NCBI RefSeq assembly: GCF_000701905.1
Contig: NZ_JNKC01000001.1
Span: 62,001-126,000, forward strand
DNA: 64,000 bases
Direction of reading: 5' to 3'
Source of the DNA: Proteiniclasticum ruminis DSM 24773
GTDB taxonomy: Bacteria > Bacillota > Clostridia > Clostridiales > Clostridiaceae
The first letter of the stretch is position 1. Each line of letters begins with the position of its first letter. Under the pieces are notes generated by a model. It searched no databases. It worked only from the letters and a program-made list of their open reading frames with translations, and had not been told where the DNA came from. Shown here piece after piece: positions 23,722-31,284 of the stretch. The position numbers and the translations under genes were made by a program.

Positions 23722-25131
23722 CTATCCTATCGTTCCTTCTAGTTCCAGTGTAATCAGATTGTTCATTTCTACTGCATATTCCAGAGGAAGCTCCTTGGAT
23801 ATAGGCTCAACAAATCCTCTTACAATCATGGCCTTTGCTTCTTCTTCAGAGATTCCTCTCGTCATCAGATAGAAAATGGCTTCTTCAGAGATTCTTCCGA
23901 TCTTTGCTTCATGTCCCAGATCCACATCATCATTCTGGATGTCAATGACAGGAATGGTGTCTGATCTGGAAATATTATCCAGCATGAGAGATTCACAGGT
24001 AACCGTAGACTTTGATCCATGAGCGTTAGGTGCAACTCTTAGAAGTCCTCTGTAAATTGCCTGTCCGCCTGATTTTGAGATGGATTTGGAGTTTACGGTA
24101 GAAGTGGTGTAAGGTGCTGCATGAACAACCTTGGAGCCTGTATCAAGAAGCTGGCCCTTTCCTGCGAAAGTAACTCCTGTGAACTCAGCTCTAGCACGCT
24201 CACCTCTAAGAATACTCATAGGATAAAGCATGGATACTTTGGATCCGAAGGACCCGGATACCCACTCGATGGTTCCGTCCTTATCCACAACAGAACGTTT
24301 GGTGTTGAGATTGTACATATTCTTAGACCAGTTCTCAATGGTGGAGTAACGTAACGTTGCTCCCTCTTTCACATAAAGCTCCACTGCGCCTGCATGAAGA
24401 TTGTTTACAGAATACTTTGGTGCTGAACATCCTTCAATAAAATGGCAGTATGCATTCTTCTCGACAATGATCAGTGTATGTTCAAACTGACCAGCTCCTG
24501 GAGCATTCAGTCTGAAATAGGACTGAAGCGGAATATCCAGCTTCACACCTTCTGGAACATACACAAAAGAACCACCAGACCATACAGCACCATGCAGAGC
24601 TGCAAATTTGTGGTCTGTATTTGGAATAAGCTTCATGAAGTATTCTTTTACAATATCCTCATATTCTCTTAGCGCTGTTTCGATATCGGTATACACAACA
24701 CCCTGTTTTACAAGCTCTTCCTTAATGGAATGATATACCACTTCAGAATCGTACTGTGCCCCGACACCTGCTAGAGATTTTCTCTCAGCTTCCGGGATTC
24801 CAAGACGCTCGAAGGTGTCCTTGATTTCCTGTGGAACATCATCCCAGGAACTGTTCAGATTTGTTTTCGGTTTTACATAAGTAACAATGTTTTCAATATC
24901 AAGATCAGATATATCTGGTGCCCATGTTGGCACATCCAGTTTGTGATAAATCTTCAAAGATTCCAGTCTGAAGTTCAGCATCCATTCCGGCTCATTCTTC
25001 TTTGCGGAAATTTCACGGATGATCTCTTCCGTCAGACCTGACTGAGATTTATAGTCATAATTGAAATCATTCTTTATGTCGTAAACGCCTCTGTCCAGAT
25101 CTTCTATATAAGTTTTATTTCTTTTTTCCAT
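23722..25131 (-). CDS. sufB: Fe-S assembly scaffold subunit SufB
   Basis: 469 residues; the scaffold subunit on which the cluster is built with SufC ATPase and SufD. The N-terminal region (GVYDIKNDFNYDY), the beta-helix core (FVYVPEGVKLDIPLQSYF region) and the C-terminal DLGHEAKIGRISEEAIFYLMTRG are characteristic. Cysteines occur in CHFIEGCSAPKYS and in VTCESLML, candidate sites for sulfur transfer. The gene start overlaps sufC by 28 bases. Confidence 0.96.
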   Translation of the reverse strand: MEKRNKTYIEDLDRGVYDIKNDFNYDYKSQSGLTEEIIREISAKKNEPEWMLNFRLESLKIYHKLDVPTWAPDISDLDIENIVTYVKPKTNLNSSWDDVPQEIKDTFERLGIPEAERKSLAGVGAQYDSEVVYHSIKEELVKQGVVYTDIETALREYEDIVKEYFMKLIPNTDHKFAALHGAVWSGGSFVYVPEGVKLDIPLQSYFRLNAPGAGQFEHTLIIVEKNAYCHFIEGCSAPKYSVNNLHAGAVELYVKEGATLRYSTIENWSKNMYNLNTKRSVVDKDGTIEWVSGSFGSKVSMLYPMSILRGERARAEFTGVTFAGKGQLLDTGSKVVHAAPYTTSTVNSKSISKSGGQAIYRGLLRVAPNAHGSKSTVTCESLMLDNISRSDTIPVIDIQNDDVDLGHEAKIGRISEEAIFYLMTRGISEEEAKAMIVRGFVEPISKELPLEYAVEMNNLITLELEGTIG

Positions 25132-25883
25132 TCTGTCTCACCTTTCGCTTCCCTGTACTTGACATATCCATTCTTCTCAATTTCTTTTGCAAGGGATATA
25201 TCACCAGTCTCGACGATTTTTCCATCCACCATGACATGGACCACATCCGGATTCAGATAATCCAGAATATTGTTGTGGTGCGTGATGATGAGGATGGCAT
25301 TGTCTGCACTCTTAAAATCGATCACACCCTTGGAAACGACTCTGACAGCATCCACGTCAAGACCTGAATCTGTTTCGTCCAGAATAGCCAGCTTCGGATT
25401 TAGAATTCTCATCTGAAGAATTTCATTCTTCTTCTTTTCCCCGCCTGAGTATCCCATATTGAGGTATCTCTGTGCATAAGAACGGTCAATATCCAATTGG
25501 GACATCTTCTCCTTCAGTTCCTTCTTGAACTGAATGGCTTTTACATTCTCACCAGTGATCTGTGATTTAGCTGCTCTCAAAAAGTTTTCAACGGTAATTC
25601 CAGGTATTTCCTGAGGTGCCTGGAAAGACAGAAAGATTCCTTTTTTTGCTCTTTCATCAACAGCATCTTCGGTGATGTCTTCATTCTCAAACACGATGCT
25701 GCCTTCGGTCACTTCATACTTGGGGCTGCCCATAATCACGTTTGCCAATGTTGATTTTCCAGCACCATTGGGTCCCATGATGACATGAACTTCTCCTTTG
25801 TTGACTACAAGGTCAAGACCTTTTAAGATTTCTTTTTCATTCACTTGGCTTTTAAGACCAGTAATTCTTAACATTTCTGACAT
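25104..25883 (-). CDS. sufC: SUF ATPase SufC
   Basis: 259-residue ABC-type ATPase of the SUF scaffold. Walker A GPNGAGKSTLAN near residue 38, signature motif YSGGEKKKNEIL in place of the usual LSGGQ (typical of SufC), Walker B LAILDETDSGLDVDA, switch histidine in IITHHNN. Start ATG after AAGGAG. First gene of sufCBDSU, expressed from the promoter at 25935-25963. Confidence 0.96.
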   Translation of the reverse strand: MSEMLRITGLKSQVNEKEILKGLDLVVNKGEVHVIMGPNGAGKSTLANVIMGSPKYEVTEGSIVFENEDITEDAVDERAKKGIFLSFQAPQEIPGITVENFLRAAKSQITGENVKAIQFKKELKEKMSQLDIDRSYAQRYLNMGYSGGEKKKNEILQMRILNPKLAILDETDSGLDVDAVRVVSKGVIDFKSADNAILIITHHNNILDYLNPDVVHVMVDGKIVETGDISLAKEIEKNGYVKYREAKGETEWKKEIKLI

Positions 25884-25934
25884 TCTAACTCTCCTTCAAT
25901 TCTGAGCATTTTTATCTGATATTACCTGTTTTCC

Positions 25935-25963
25935 ATTTTAACCTCTTCAGTCTGGTTCGTCAA
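25935..25963 (-). promoter_or_regulatory. promoter of the suf operon
   Basis: TTGACG (25958-25963), 17-base spacer, TAAAAT (25935-25940), about 50 bases upstream of sufC. Unlike the iscR promoter, no clear TTGAC...GTCAA dyad overlaps it. Confidence 0.7.
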
Positions 25964-26000
25964 CCTTAGAAACCCATTTCTTTATAAAAATATCATTGAC

Positions 26001-26043
26001 AAAAAAATGAAAAAGCCCAAAACACAAGGATTTCAGGCTTTTT
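26001..26043 (-). terminator. terminator after glyA
   Basis: Stem AAAAGCC/GGCTTTT (extended by a T-G pair) with a long loop, then T-rich sequence in the minus sense. Confidence 0.7.
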
Positions 26044-26072
26044 ACGATTACACAATTAAATTTTACAATTAA

Positions 26073-27305
26073 TTAGTACAGTGGGTGCTTTTTGCACAAA
26101 TCTGCTACTTTTTCTTTAATGGATGTTAGATCCTCTTCTCGATGTGTGATGGCATAATCCATATATTCCACCATTTGTCTGATTTCCTCTTCCTTAAATC
26201 CTCGAGTTGTCACCGCGGCGCAGCCCATTCTTAATCCAGAGGTCACAAATGGACTCCTTGTCTCAAAAGGAATGGTGTTTTTATTTGTTGTGATGCCGAT
26301 GGAATCCAAAAGCTTCTCTGCATCTTTACCCGTGATGTCTTTGTTGTTCAAATCCACCAGAACCAGGTGATTGTCTGTACCTCCGGATACAAGCCTGTAT
26401 CCCTTCGCGGTAAGACTTTCTGCAAGTGTTTGTGTGTTTTTGAGAACCTGGGACATGTAAACTTTAAAGTCTTCTCCCATAGCTTCTTTAAAACATACTG
26501 CTTTCGCCGCTATCACATGCTCCAGAGGTCCGCCCTGCATTCCTGGGAAAACAGATTTATCTACTGCTTTTGCATATTTTTCTTTACATAGGATTGCCCC
26601 ACCTCTAGGTCCACGCAGTGTTTTGTGAGTTGTAGTTGTCACAAAATCCGCATAAGGTACAGGACTCATATGGTGGCCCGTTGCGATGAGACCTGCAATA
26701 TGTGCCATATCCACCATAAAATAAGCATCAACTTCTCTTGCAATCTTTTCGATTCTCTCAAAGTCTATTGCTCTTGGATAAGCAGAAGCTCCTGCAACAA
26801 TCATCTTTGGCTTTTCTTTCAAAGCAAGTTCTCTTAATGCATCATAGTCAATTTTCTCATCATTCTGATCCACTCCATAGGAAATAAAGTGATATAGCTT
26901 CCCTGAGAAGTTCACTGGACTTCCATGGGTCAAATGCCCGCCGTGGGAAAGGTCCATTCCGAGTATTTTATCCCCTGGCTCCAGAACCGCCATATATACT
27001 GCCATATTCGCCTGGCTTCCTGAATGAGGCTGCACATTTGCATGTTCTGCGTGAAACAGCTCTTTCATTCTCTCGATGGCCAAGGTTTCAATTTTATCCA
27101 CCACATGGCATCCGCCGTAGTATCTCTTGTTCGGATATCCTTCTGCATATTTGTTGGTCAGTGCAGTTCCCATGGCTTCCATCACTGCTTTTGATGTGAA
27201 ATTCTCTGAAGCGATGAGTTCAATGTTATACTCCTGTCTCTGTTCTTCCTCTTCGATGAGTTCGAAGATTTCTGCATCCTGTTCTTTTAAATACCTGCTG
27301 TTCAT
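26073..27305 (-). CDS. glyA: Serine hydroxymethyltransferase
   Basis: 410-residue PLP enzyme interconverting serine and glycine with tetrahydrofolate, the main source of one-carbon units. Active-site lysine in [14 protein letters not shown] (about residue 226), PLP-stacking histidine and HSGSQAN region near 95, and the [15 protein letters not shown]-terminal motif are present; length is normal. ATG after AGGGGGT. Monocistronic. Its leader contains a terminator-like hairpin (27400-27434). Confidence 0.97.
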   Translation of the reverse strand: MNSRYLKEQDAEIFELIEEEEQRQEYNIELIASENFTSKAVMEAMGTALTNKYAEGYPNKRYYGGCHVVDKIETLAIERMKELFHAEHANVQPHSGSQANMAVYMAVLEPGDKILGMDLSHGGHLTHGSPVNFSGKLYHFISYGVDQNDEKIDYDALRELALKEKPKMIVAGASAYPRAIDFERIEKIAREVDAYFMVDMAHIAGLIATGHHMSPVPYADFVTTTTHKTLRGPRGGAILCKEKYAKAVDKSVFPGMQGGPLEHVIAAKAVCFKEAMGEDFKVYMSQVLKNTQTLAESLTAKGYRLVSGGTDNHLVLVDLNNKDITGKDAEKLLDSIGITTNKNTIPFETRSPFVTSGLRMGCAAVTTRGFKEEEIRQMVEYMDYAITHREEDLTSIKEKVADLCKKHPLY

Positions 27306-27399
27306 TTCTACCCCCTGGAATGATATTTGTTTGAATTTAATGACTCATACGGTTTAATCATATCAATCCATGCTCTTTTTGTATATTGAAAATCCATTG

Positions 27400-27434
27400 A
27401 AAAACACGAATTACGAAGATGACAGTATTCGTGT
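27400..27434 (-). promoter_or_regulatory. terminator-like hairpin in the glyA leader
   Basis: Perfect eight-pair stem ACACGAAT/ATTCGTGT, loop of 15, followed by TTTTT in the minus sense, about 95 bases upstream of glyA. No minus-strand gene lies upstream to be terminated, because the neighbours are divergent. An extended -10 (TGATATGAT) lies between it and glyA, so the hairpin may either attenuate a longer transcript or insulate. Confidence 0.4.
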
Positions 27435-27535
27435 CTTATATGTAATGGTTTTCTTAGCATTTATTTCAAAAACAGATCATATTTTCACCTGGATTCAGGG
27501 CGAATTTATCTCCGTAAGAGATTTACCATCTTTTG

Positions 27536-27564
27536 TTTGAAATCACAGGACGTTCCTTTATAAT
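27536..27564 (+). promoter_or_regulatory. promoter of the threonine/serine exporter operon
   Basis: TTTGAA (27536-27541), 17-base spacer, TATAAT (27559-27564), 28 bases upstream of the first gene. Confidence 0.75.
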
Positions 27565-27591
27565 GGAAGAAGACTAATGAGGTGGTAATGA

Positions 27592-28350
27592 ATGGACAAT
27601 CAAAGATTAATCAAACTTGCCACAATGGCAGGACAGATCATTTTAGAATCCGGTGGTGAAATCTACAGAGTAGAAGAAACAATCCGTATGATTCTAAAAT
27701 CCTATAATAAACTAGATGCGGAGAGTTTTGTGACTCCTACTGGCATCATGGTATCCCTTACAGAAGAAGATGGTACCATTGTATCTCTCATACGCCGCGT
27801 ACAAAAAAGCAATATTGATTTAGAAAAAGTTGCACTGGTAAACTCTTTATCGAGAGAACTCATGGAGAAACAGATCCCTCTGGATTCACTTGAAAAAAGA
27901 CTCCAGGAAATTTCAGACAAGAGACCTTACAGCATATTCTTCCAGCTGATCATGGCTGCTATGTGCGGGTTCTCTTTTACTGTACTGTTTGGTGGAACAT
28001 TCATCGATTCTCTCATTGCACTGGTCATCGGAATCTGCGTCAGGCTTCTGCAGCTGGGAACCAGAGAAATAAAACTGAACGGAATTTTCATCAACATCAT
28101 CGGTGGTGCTCTTGTGGCTCTTCTGGTTCACCTGTTTACAAGAACCATACCTCTATCCCCCAATAAAGATATTATAACCATTGGATCCATCATGCTTCTG
28201 GTCCCAGGAATTGCTTTCACAAATGCAATCCGGGACATTCTGATGGGAGACTACCTCTCTGGGGTCTCAAAAGGAATGGAAGCATTTCTTATCGCTGTAG
28301 GTATTGCTATAGGTGCTGGAACAGTACTGGCGCTTTTGGGAGGTGTGTAA
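27592..28350 (+). CDS. Threonine/serine exporter, N-terminal-type subunit (ThrE family)
   Basis: 252 residues. The cytoplasmic first half carries the ThrE signature (AGQIILESGGEIYRVEETI and DAESFVTPTGIMVSL); the second half has five predicted membrane helices. This is the larger half of a split ThrE exporter for L-threonine and L-serine, known as a single protein in Corynebacterium. Start ATG at 27592 after GAGGTGG. The partner gene starts one base after the stop. Placement opposite glyA, which produces or consumes serine, fits a serine-related role, by inference. Confidence 0.85.
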   Translation: MDNQRLIKLATMAGQIILESGGEIYRVEETIRMILKSYNKLDAESFVTPTGIMVSLTEEDGTIVSLIRRVQKSNIDLEKVALVNSLSRELMEKQIPLDSLEKRLQEISDKRPYSIFFQLIMAAMCGFSFTVLFGGTFIDSLIALVIGICVRLLQLGTREIKLNGIFINIIGGALVALLVHLFTRTIPLSPNKDIITIGSIMLLVPGIAFTNAIRDILMGDYLSGVSKGMEAFLIAVGIAIGAGTVLALLGGV

Positions 28351-28351
28351 G

Positions 28352-28798
28352 ATGTTGGTTGAGCTTATTATGGCCTATATGGCCTCACTCAGTTTTGCTT
28401 ACATCTTCAATCTCAACAGAAAAACTGCTTTTCTCTCAGCATTTGGCGGTTCTCTGGGCTGGCTCTTCTACAGTGAGTCTCTCAGCTACTTCAGCGATCC
28501 AAATGTAGCCTTCTTTTTCGGAGCGGTGGCTTTTACCTATTACGGTGAGCTCATGGCCCGAAAAATGAGAACACCTGTCACCAGTTATATAACACCAGGG
28601 CTCATTCCCCTGGTTCCAGGAAGCGGCCTTTACCATACCATGCTCAAATCTCTGGAAGGTGACTATAATGGTGCTCTCAGAGAAGGAATTACAACGATTA
28701 TGGCTTCTGGGGCACTGGCAATTGGGATTCTTATGGTGTTCACACTGATGAAAATCTATTATCTGTTCAAGCGGAGGGTCATGCATGAAAAGAACTAA
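28352..28798 (+). CDS. Threonine/serine exporter, C-terminal-type subunit (DUF3815)
   Basis: 148-residue integral membrane protein with five hydrophobic segments, matching the second half of split ThrE exporters (ThrE_2/DUF3815). Landmarks: TPVTSYITPGLIPLVPGSGLYHTM, given as a family motif near residues 80-103. The ATG at 28352 follows the upstream stop by one base, GGAGGTGTGTAAG serving as ribosome site; the longer frame that begins inside the previous gene is rejected. Confidence 0.85.
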   Translation: MLVELIMAYMASLSFAYIFNLNRKTAFLSAFGGSLGWLFYSESLSYFSDPNVAFFFGAVAFTYYGELMARKMRTPVTSYITPGLIPLVPGSGLYHTMLKSLEGDYNGALREGITTIMASGALAIGILMVFTLMKIYYLFKRRVMHEKN

Positions 28799-28946
28799 AC
28801 TTGTTTATGTCAACAAGAATGAAGACATCGAAAAAAAGGTCCAGGAAACTTTAAATAAGTATCACATAAAAAAAGAGCAGGTGATTGAAATCTGCTATTC
28901 AGAAAAAGACAGCAATAAAAATGCGCTGATTGTCTATAATGCTTAG
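28785..28946 (+). CDS. Small hypothetical protein of 53 residues, possibly Cse60-like
   Basis: Begins MKRTKLVYVNKNEDIEKK and ends NALIVYNA; it overlaps the end of the exporter gene by 14 bases. ATG at 28785 is seven bases after GGAGGG, and the TAG stop is part of the AGGAGG ribosome site of the next gene, so it sits tightly inside the operon. The layout beta strand - helix - EVIEICYS strand - ALIVY strand resembles the small sporulation-associated Cse60/DUF2758 family, but I am not certain. One cysteine, no membrane segment. Function unknown. Confidence 0.6.
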   Translation: MKRTKLVYVNKNEDIEKKVQETLNKYHIKKEQVIEICYSEKDSNKNALIVYNA

Positions 28947-28957
28947 GAGGATCCATT

Positions 28958-29677
28958 TTGAAAAAAATAACTACAATATTATTTGATTTGGACGGCACGC
29001 TGCTTTCCATTGATATGAAAGAATTTGAAGAAATCTATTATACCAGTCTATCTAACGTTTTTAAGTCCATCATTGCGCCCGATAAGTTCCTGGCGATGCT
29101 TTACAGCTCTGTGAAAGCCATGGTGAAAAACAAGGAGAATCGTACCAATGAAGAAGTATTTATGAGTGTCATGAAAGAACATGTCGGAGAGGAGCTGCCA
29201 GCTTTTCAAAAGCACTTCATCCACTACTATGAAAATGATTTTTCTGTCCTGCGGGATGCGGTAAACAAAAACACTGATATGCTGGAAGCGCTGAAAATAC
29301 TGAAAGAAAAAGGATATGAGCTGGTCATTGCTACCAATCCCCTATTCCCAAAATTTGCGATAGATCAGAGAATCCAATGGGCAGAGCTTGTTCATGAGGA
29401 TTTTTCACATATCACCTACTTTGAAGACAGTCATTACTGCAAACCCAACGTCGAATACTACAGCGAGATTCTGGAAACCATTGGAAAGAACCCCCAGGAA
29501 TGTATGATGGTCGGAAACGATGCTGAGGAAGACCTTGCTGCAGGCGCTTTGGGAATAACAACGTATCTCATCACAAACCATCTTCTCAACCGGAAAAGCC
29601 TCGAATACACTGCTGACCATGAAGGCACTTATAAGGATTTTCTCATGTTTGCTGAATCAATGCCTGATGTTCAATAA
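28958..29677 (+). CDS. HAD-family hydrolase
   Basis: 239-residue haloacid dehalogenase-type phosphatase. Motif I DLDGTLL at residues 9-15, motif II threonine in IATNP, motif III lysine at YCKPN, motif IV GNDAEED. The cap is alpha-helical (C1 type), as in phosphoglycolate or nucleotide phosphatases; the substrate is unknown. Start TTG at 28958-28960, seven bases after AGGAGG. Last gene of the exporter operon, ended by the terminator at 29692-29723. Confidence 0.88.
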   Translation: MKKITTILFDLDGTLLSIDMKEFEEIYYTSLSNVFKSIIAPDKFLAMLYSSVKAMVKNKENRTNEEVFMSVMKEHVGEELPAFQKHFIHYYENDFSVLRDAVNKNTDMLEALKILKEKGYELVIATNPLFPKFAIDQRIQWAELVHEDFSHITYFEDSHYCKPNVEYYSEILETIGKNPQECMMVGNDAEEDLAAGALGITTYLITNHLLNRKSLEYTADHEGTYKDFLMFAESMPDVQ

Positions 29678-29691
29678 TCTTTTTATACACG

Positions 29692-29723
29692 AAAAAGGAG
29701 CGGGATTCCCGCTCCTTTTTTTT
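29692..29723. terminator. strong bidirectional terminator
   Basis: Stem AAAGGAGCGGGA / TTCCCGCTCCTTT with T8 on the plus side and A5 on the minus side; closes the exporter operon and the GlsB pair. Confidence 0.9.
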
Positions 29724-29731
29724 GTATGACC

Positions 29732-29995
29732 TTATCTTTTGCTGACCATACCAATGATCCACAATAGAATCAATGCGCCTACAACAGATACTATGAAACT
29801 CCAGATGTTAAGCCCAGTTGCTGGCCCAAGTCCTAGAAGACCTGCGACCCATCCACCGATAAATGCACCGATAATACCCACAATGATATTTGCTAGGATA
29901 CCCATCTTGGCATCTTTCCCTGCTATCATGCTGGCAATCCATCCGGATACTCCACCTAATATAATCCATACAATAATATTTGATACTTCTGGCAT
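29732..29995 (-). CDS. GlsB/YeaQ/YmgE family membrane protein, copy 2
   Basis: 87 residues, three membrane helices with small-residue motifs (GGVSGWIASMIAGKD, GIIGAFIGGWVAGLLGLG) typical of the transglycosylase-associated GlsB/YeaQ/YmgE family, which is linked to envelope or acid stress in other bacteria; molecular role unknown. It differs from the upstream copy at only 5 of 87 positions, all conservative. AGGAGG ribosome site 8-9 bases before ATG; 18 bases separate the two genes. Confidence 0.88.
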   Translation of the reverse strand: MPEVSNIIVWIILGGVSGWIASMIAGKDAKMGILANIIVGIIGAFIGGWVAGLLGLGPATGLNIWSFIVSVVGALILLWIIGMVSKR

Positions 29996-30013
29996 AACTT
30001 TTACCTCCTTATG

Positions 30014-30277
30014 CTATCTCTTGCTCACTAGACCGATGATCCACAATAGAATCAATGCGCCAATGACTGATACAATAAAACTCCAGATATTGAGTCCTGT
30101 TGCTGGTCCAAGCCCTAGAAGACCTGCGACCCATCCGCCAATAAATGCACCAATGATACCGACAATAATATTTGCAAGAACGCCCATCTTGGCATCCTTC
30201 CCGGCAATCATACTGGCAATCCATCCTGATACTCCACCGAGTATCAACCATACAATAATATTTGTAACTTCTGGCAT
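30014..30277 (-). CDS. GlsB/YeaQ/YmgE family membrane protein, copy 1
   Basis: 87 residues, 82 identical to the downstream copy (differences: T5, L11, V33, I72, L83 here). Start at the ATG at 30275-30277 after AAGGAGG; the frame extends 12 codons further into the leader without a ribosome site. Promoter-proximal gene of the pair. The near identity of both proteins and of their ribosome sites indicates a recent tandem duplication or gene conversion. Confidence 0.88.
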   Translation of the reverse strand: MPEVTNIIVWLILGGVSGWIASMIAGKDAKMGVLANIIVGIIGAFIGGWVAGLLGLGPATGLNIWSFIVSVIGALILLWIIGLVSKR

Positions 30278-30332
30278 GTTATAATACCTCCTTAGATAAA
30301 TGAGTTTGATCACTTCTTGTAATCTTGAGGTT

Positions 30333-30362
30333 ATTATAGCTTTATCGAAAGTACCGCGTCAA
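30333..30362 (-). promoter_or_regulatory. promoter of the GlsB pair
   Basis: TTGACG (30357-30362), 18-base spacer, TATAAT (30333-30338). Confidence 0.75.
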
Positions 30363-30399
30363 CGATTCTAAACTAGTGTTTTCAACTGTTTTCACAATG

Positions 30400-30459
30400 T
30401 TCCATGTTCGCGTATTTCCATGCATTTCCATTCATAATTTTCAAAAAAACGACATGGAA
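30400..30459. repeat. cluster of TTCCAT repeats upstream of the GlsB promoter
   Basis: TTCCATG at 30400 and 30416, TTCCATT at 30426, and the inverted form CATGGAA at 30453, all 38-97 bases upstream of the -35. They could be activator sites. The rest of 30363-30534 holds no gene. Confidence 0.35.
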
Positions 30460-30538
30460 ACATTACATCTTTTTTACTATATGTCTATAAGGTGTACATA
30501 AGTGATACTTCCTTTATTGAATCAGAACTTGAAGAAAT

Positions 30539-30566
30539 AAAAAAACGGCCACAATCCTGTGACCGT
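30539..30566 (-). terminator. terminator after pgsA
   Basis: Nine-pair stem ACGGTCACA/TGTGGCCGT, loop GGAT, then T7 in the minus sense. Confidence 0.85.
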
Positions 30567-30577
30567 AAATCCATCTG

Positions 30578-31168
30578 CTACTTATTGGTATCAATATATG
30601 CCCATCCGTTTTTAAAGTAATCCAATCCTGACATGATCGTAAAGAACACCGCAACATACATTGCCACAGGTGGGAAAATACTGAAGAATGAGCCCAAGAA
30701 AGGCGCAGACTTGAAAAGTTCAATCAAATACTCCTCATGAGTGGAAATCAGCTGTATCAGCATAGATACGATTGCAATGATCTGAGTTGTTGTTTTGATT
30801 TTGCCCCATATACTCGCGGCAATGACAACCCCTTCATTCGCTGCAATGGTTCTTAATCCTGATACTGCAAACTCTCTTGAAATTACCACAACTGCGACCC
30901 AAGCGCCAATCTGATTGTATTCAACAAGCGCGATCAGTGCCGATGTGACAAGAAGTTTGTCTGCCAATGGGTCCATGAATTTCCCAAAATTTGTGATGAG
31001 ATTATCTCTCCTTGCAATCTTACCATCTAAATGATCGGTGTAGGCAGCCACGATAAAAATCACAGTGGCTAAAGTAAAATTAAATGGAATTGCTTTCACG
31101 GAGATTAGGACTAAAAAAACAGGAACTAAAATCATTCTAAATAATGTCAGCTTATTTGGTAAATTCAT
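30578..31168 (-). CDS. pgsA: CDP-diacylglycerol-glycerol-3-phosphate 3-phosphatidyltransferase
   Basis: 196-residue membrane enzyme making phosphatidylglycerol phosphate. The CDP-alcohol phosphotransferase motif is intact: DHLDGKIARRDNLITNFGKF then MDPLADK, with the invariant D and G residues (about residues 48-75). Several membrane helices. The ATG at 31166-31168 is eight bases after GGAG; the GTG three codons earlier overlaps that site. Probably read from ftsK or its own promoter; followed by a terminator. Confidence 0.93.
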   Translation of the reverse strand: MNLPNKLTLFRMILVPVFLVLISVKAIPFNFTLATVIFIVAAYTDHLDGKIARRDNLITNFGKFMDPLADKLLVTSALIALVEYNQIGAWVAVVVISREFAVSGLRTIAANEGVVIAASIWGKIKTTTQIIAIVSMLIQLISTHEEYLIELFKSAPFLGSFFSIFPPVAMYVAVFFTIMSGLDYFKNGWAYIDTNK

Positions 31169-31284
31169 ATTATCCACTCCAACTTTCGTATTGTCTCATT
31201 TCTTTATTTTTACTACTGATAAGTTTATACCAAAAACTTTAATTCTAGCTATATCATCTCATATTCTAATACATTTCACAAGAA

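Noticed and set aside
29739-30284. 181-residue plus-strand frame with an internal repeat
   Set aside because: It is the antisense of the two tandem GlsB genes; the repeat reflects the duplication, and the minus-strand genes have proper ribosome sites.
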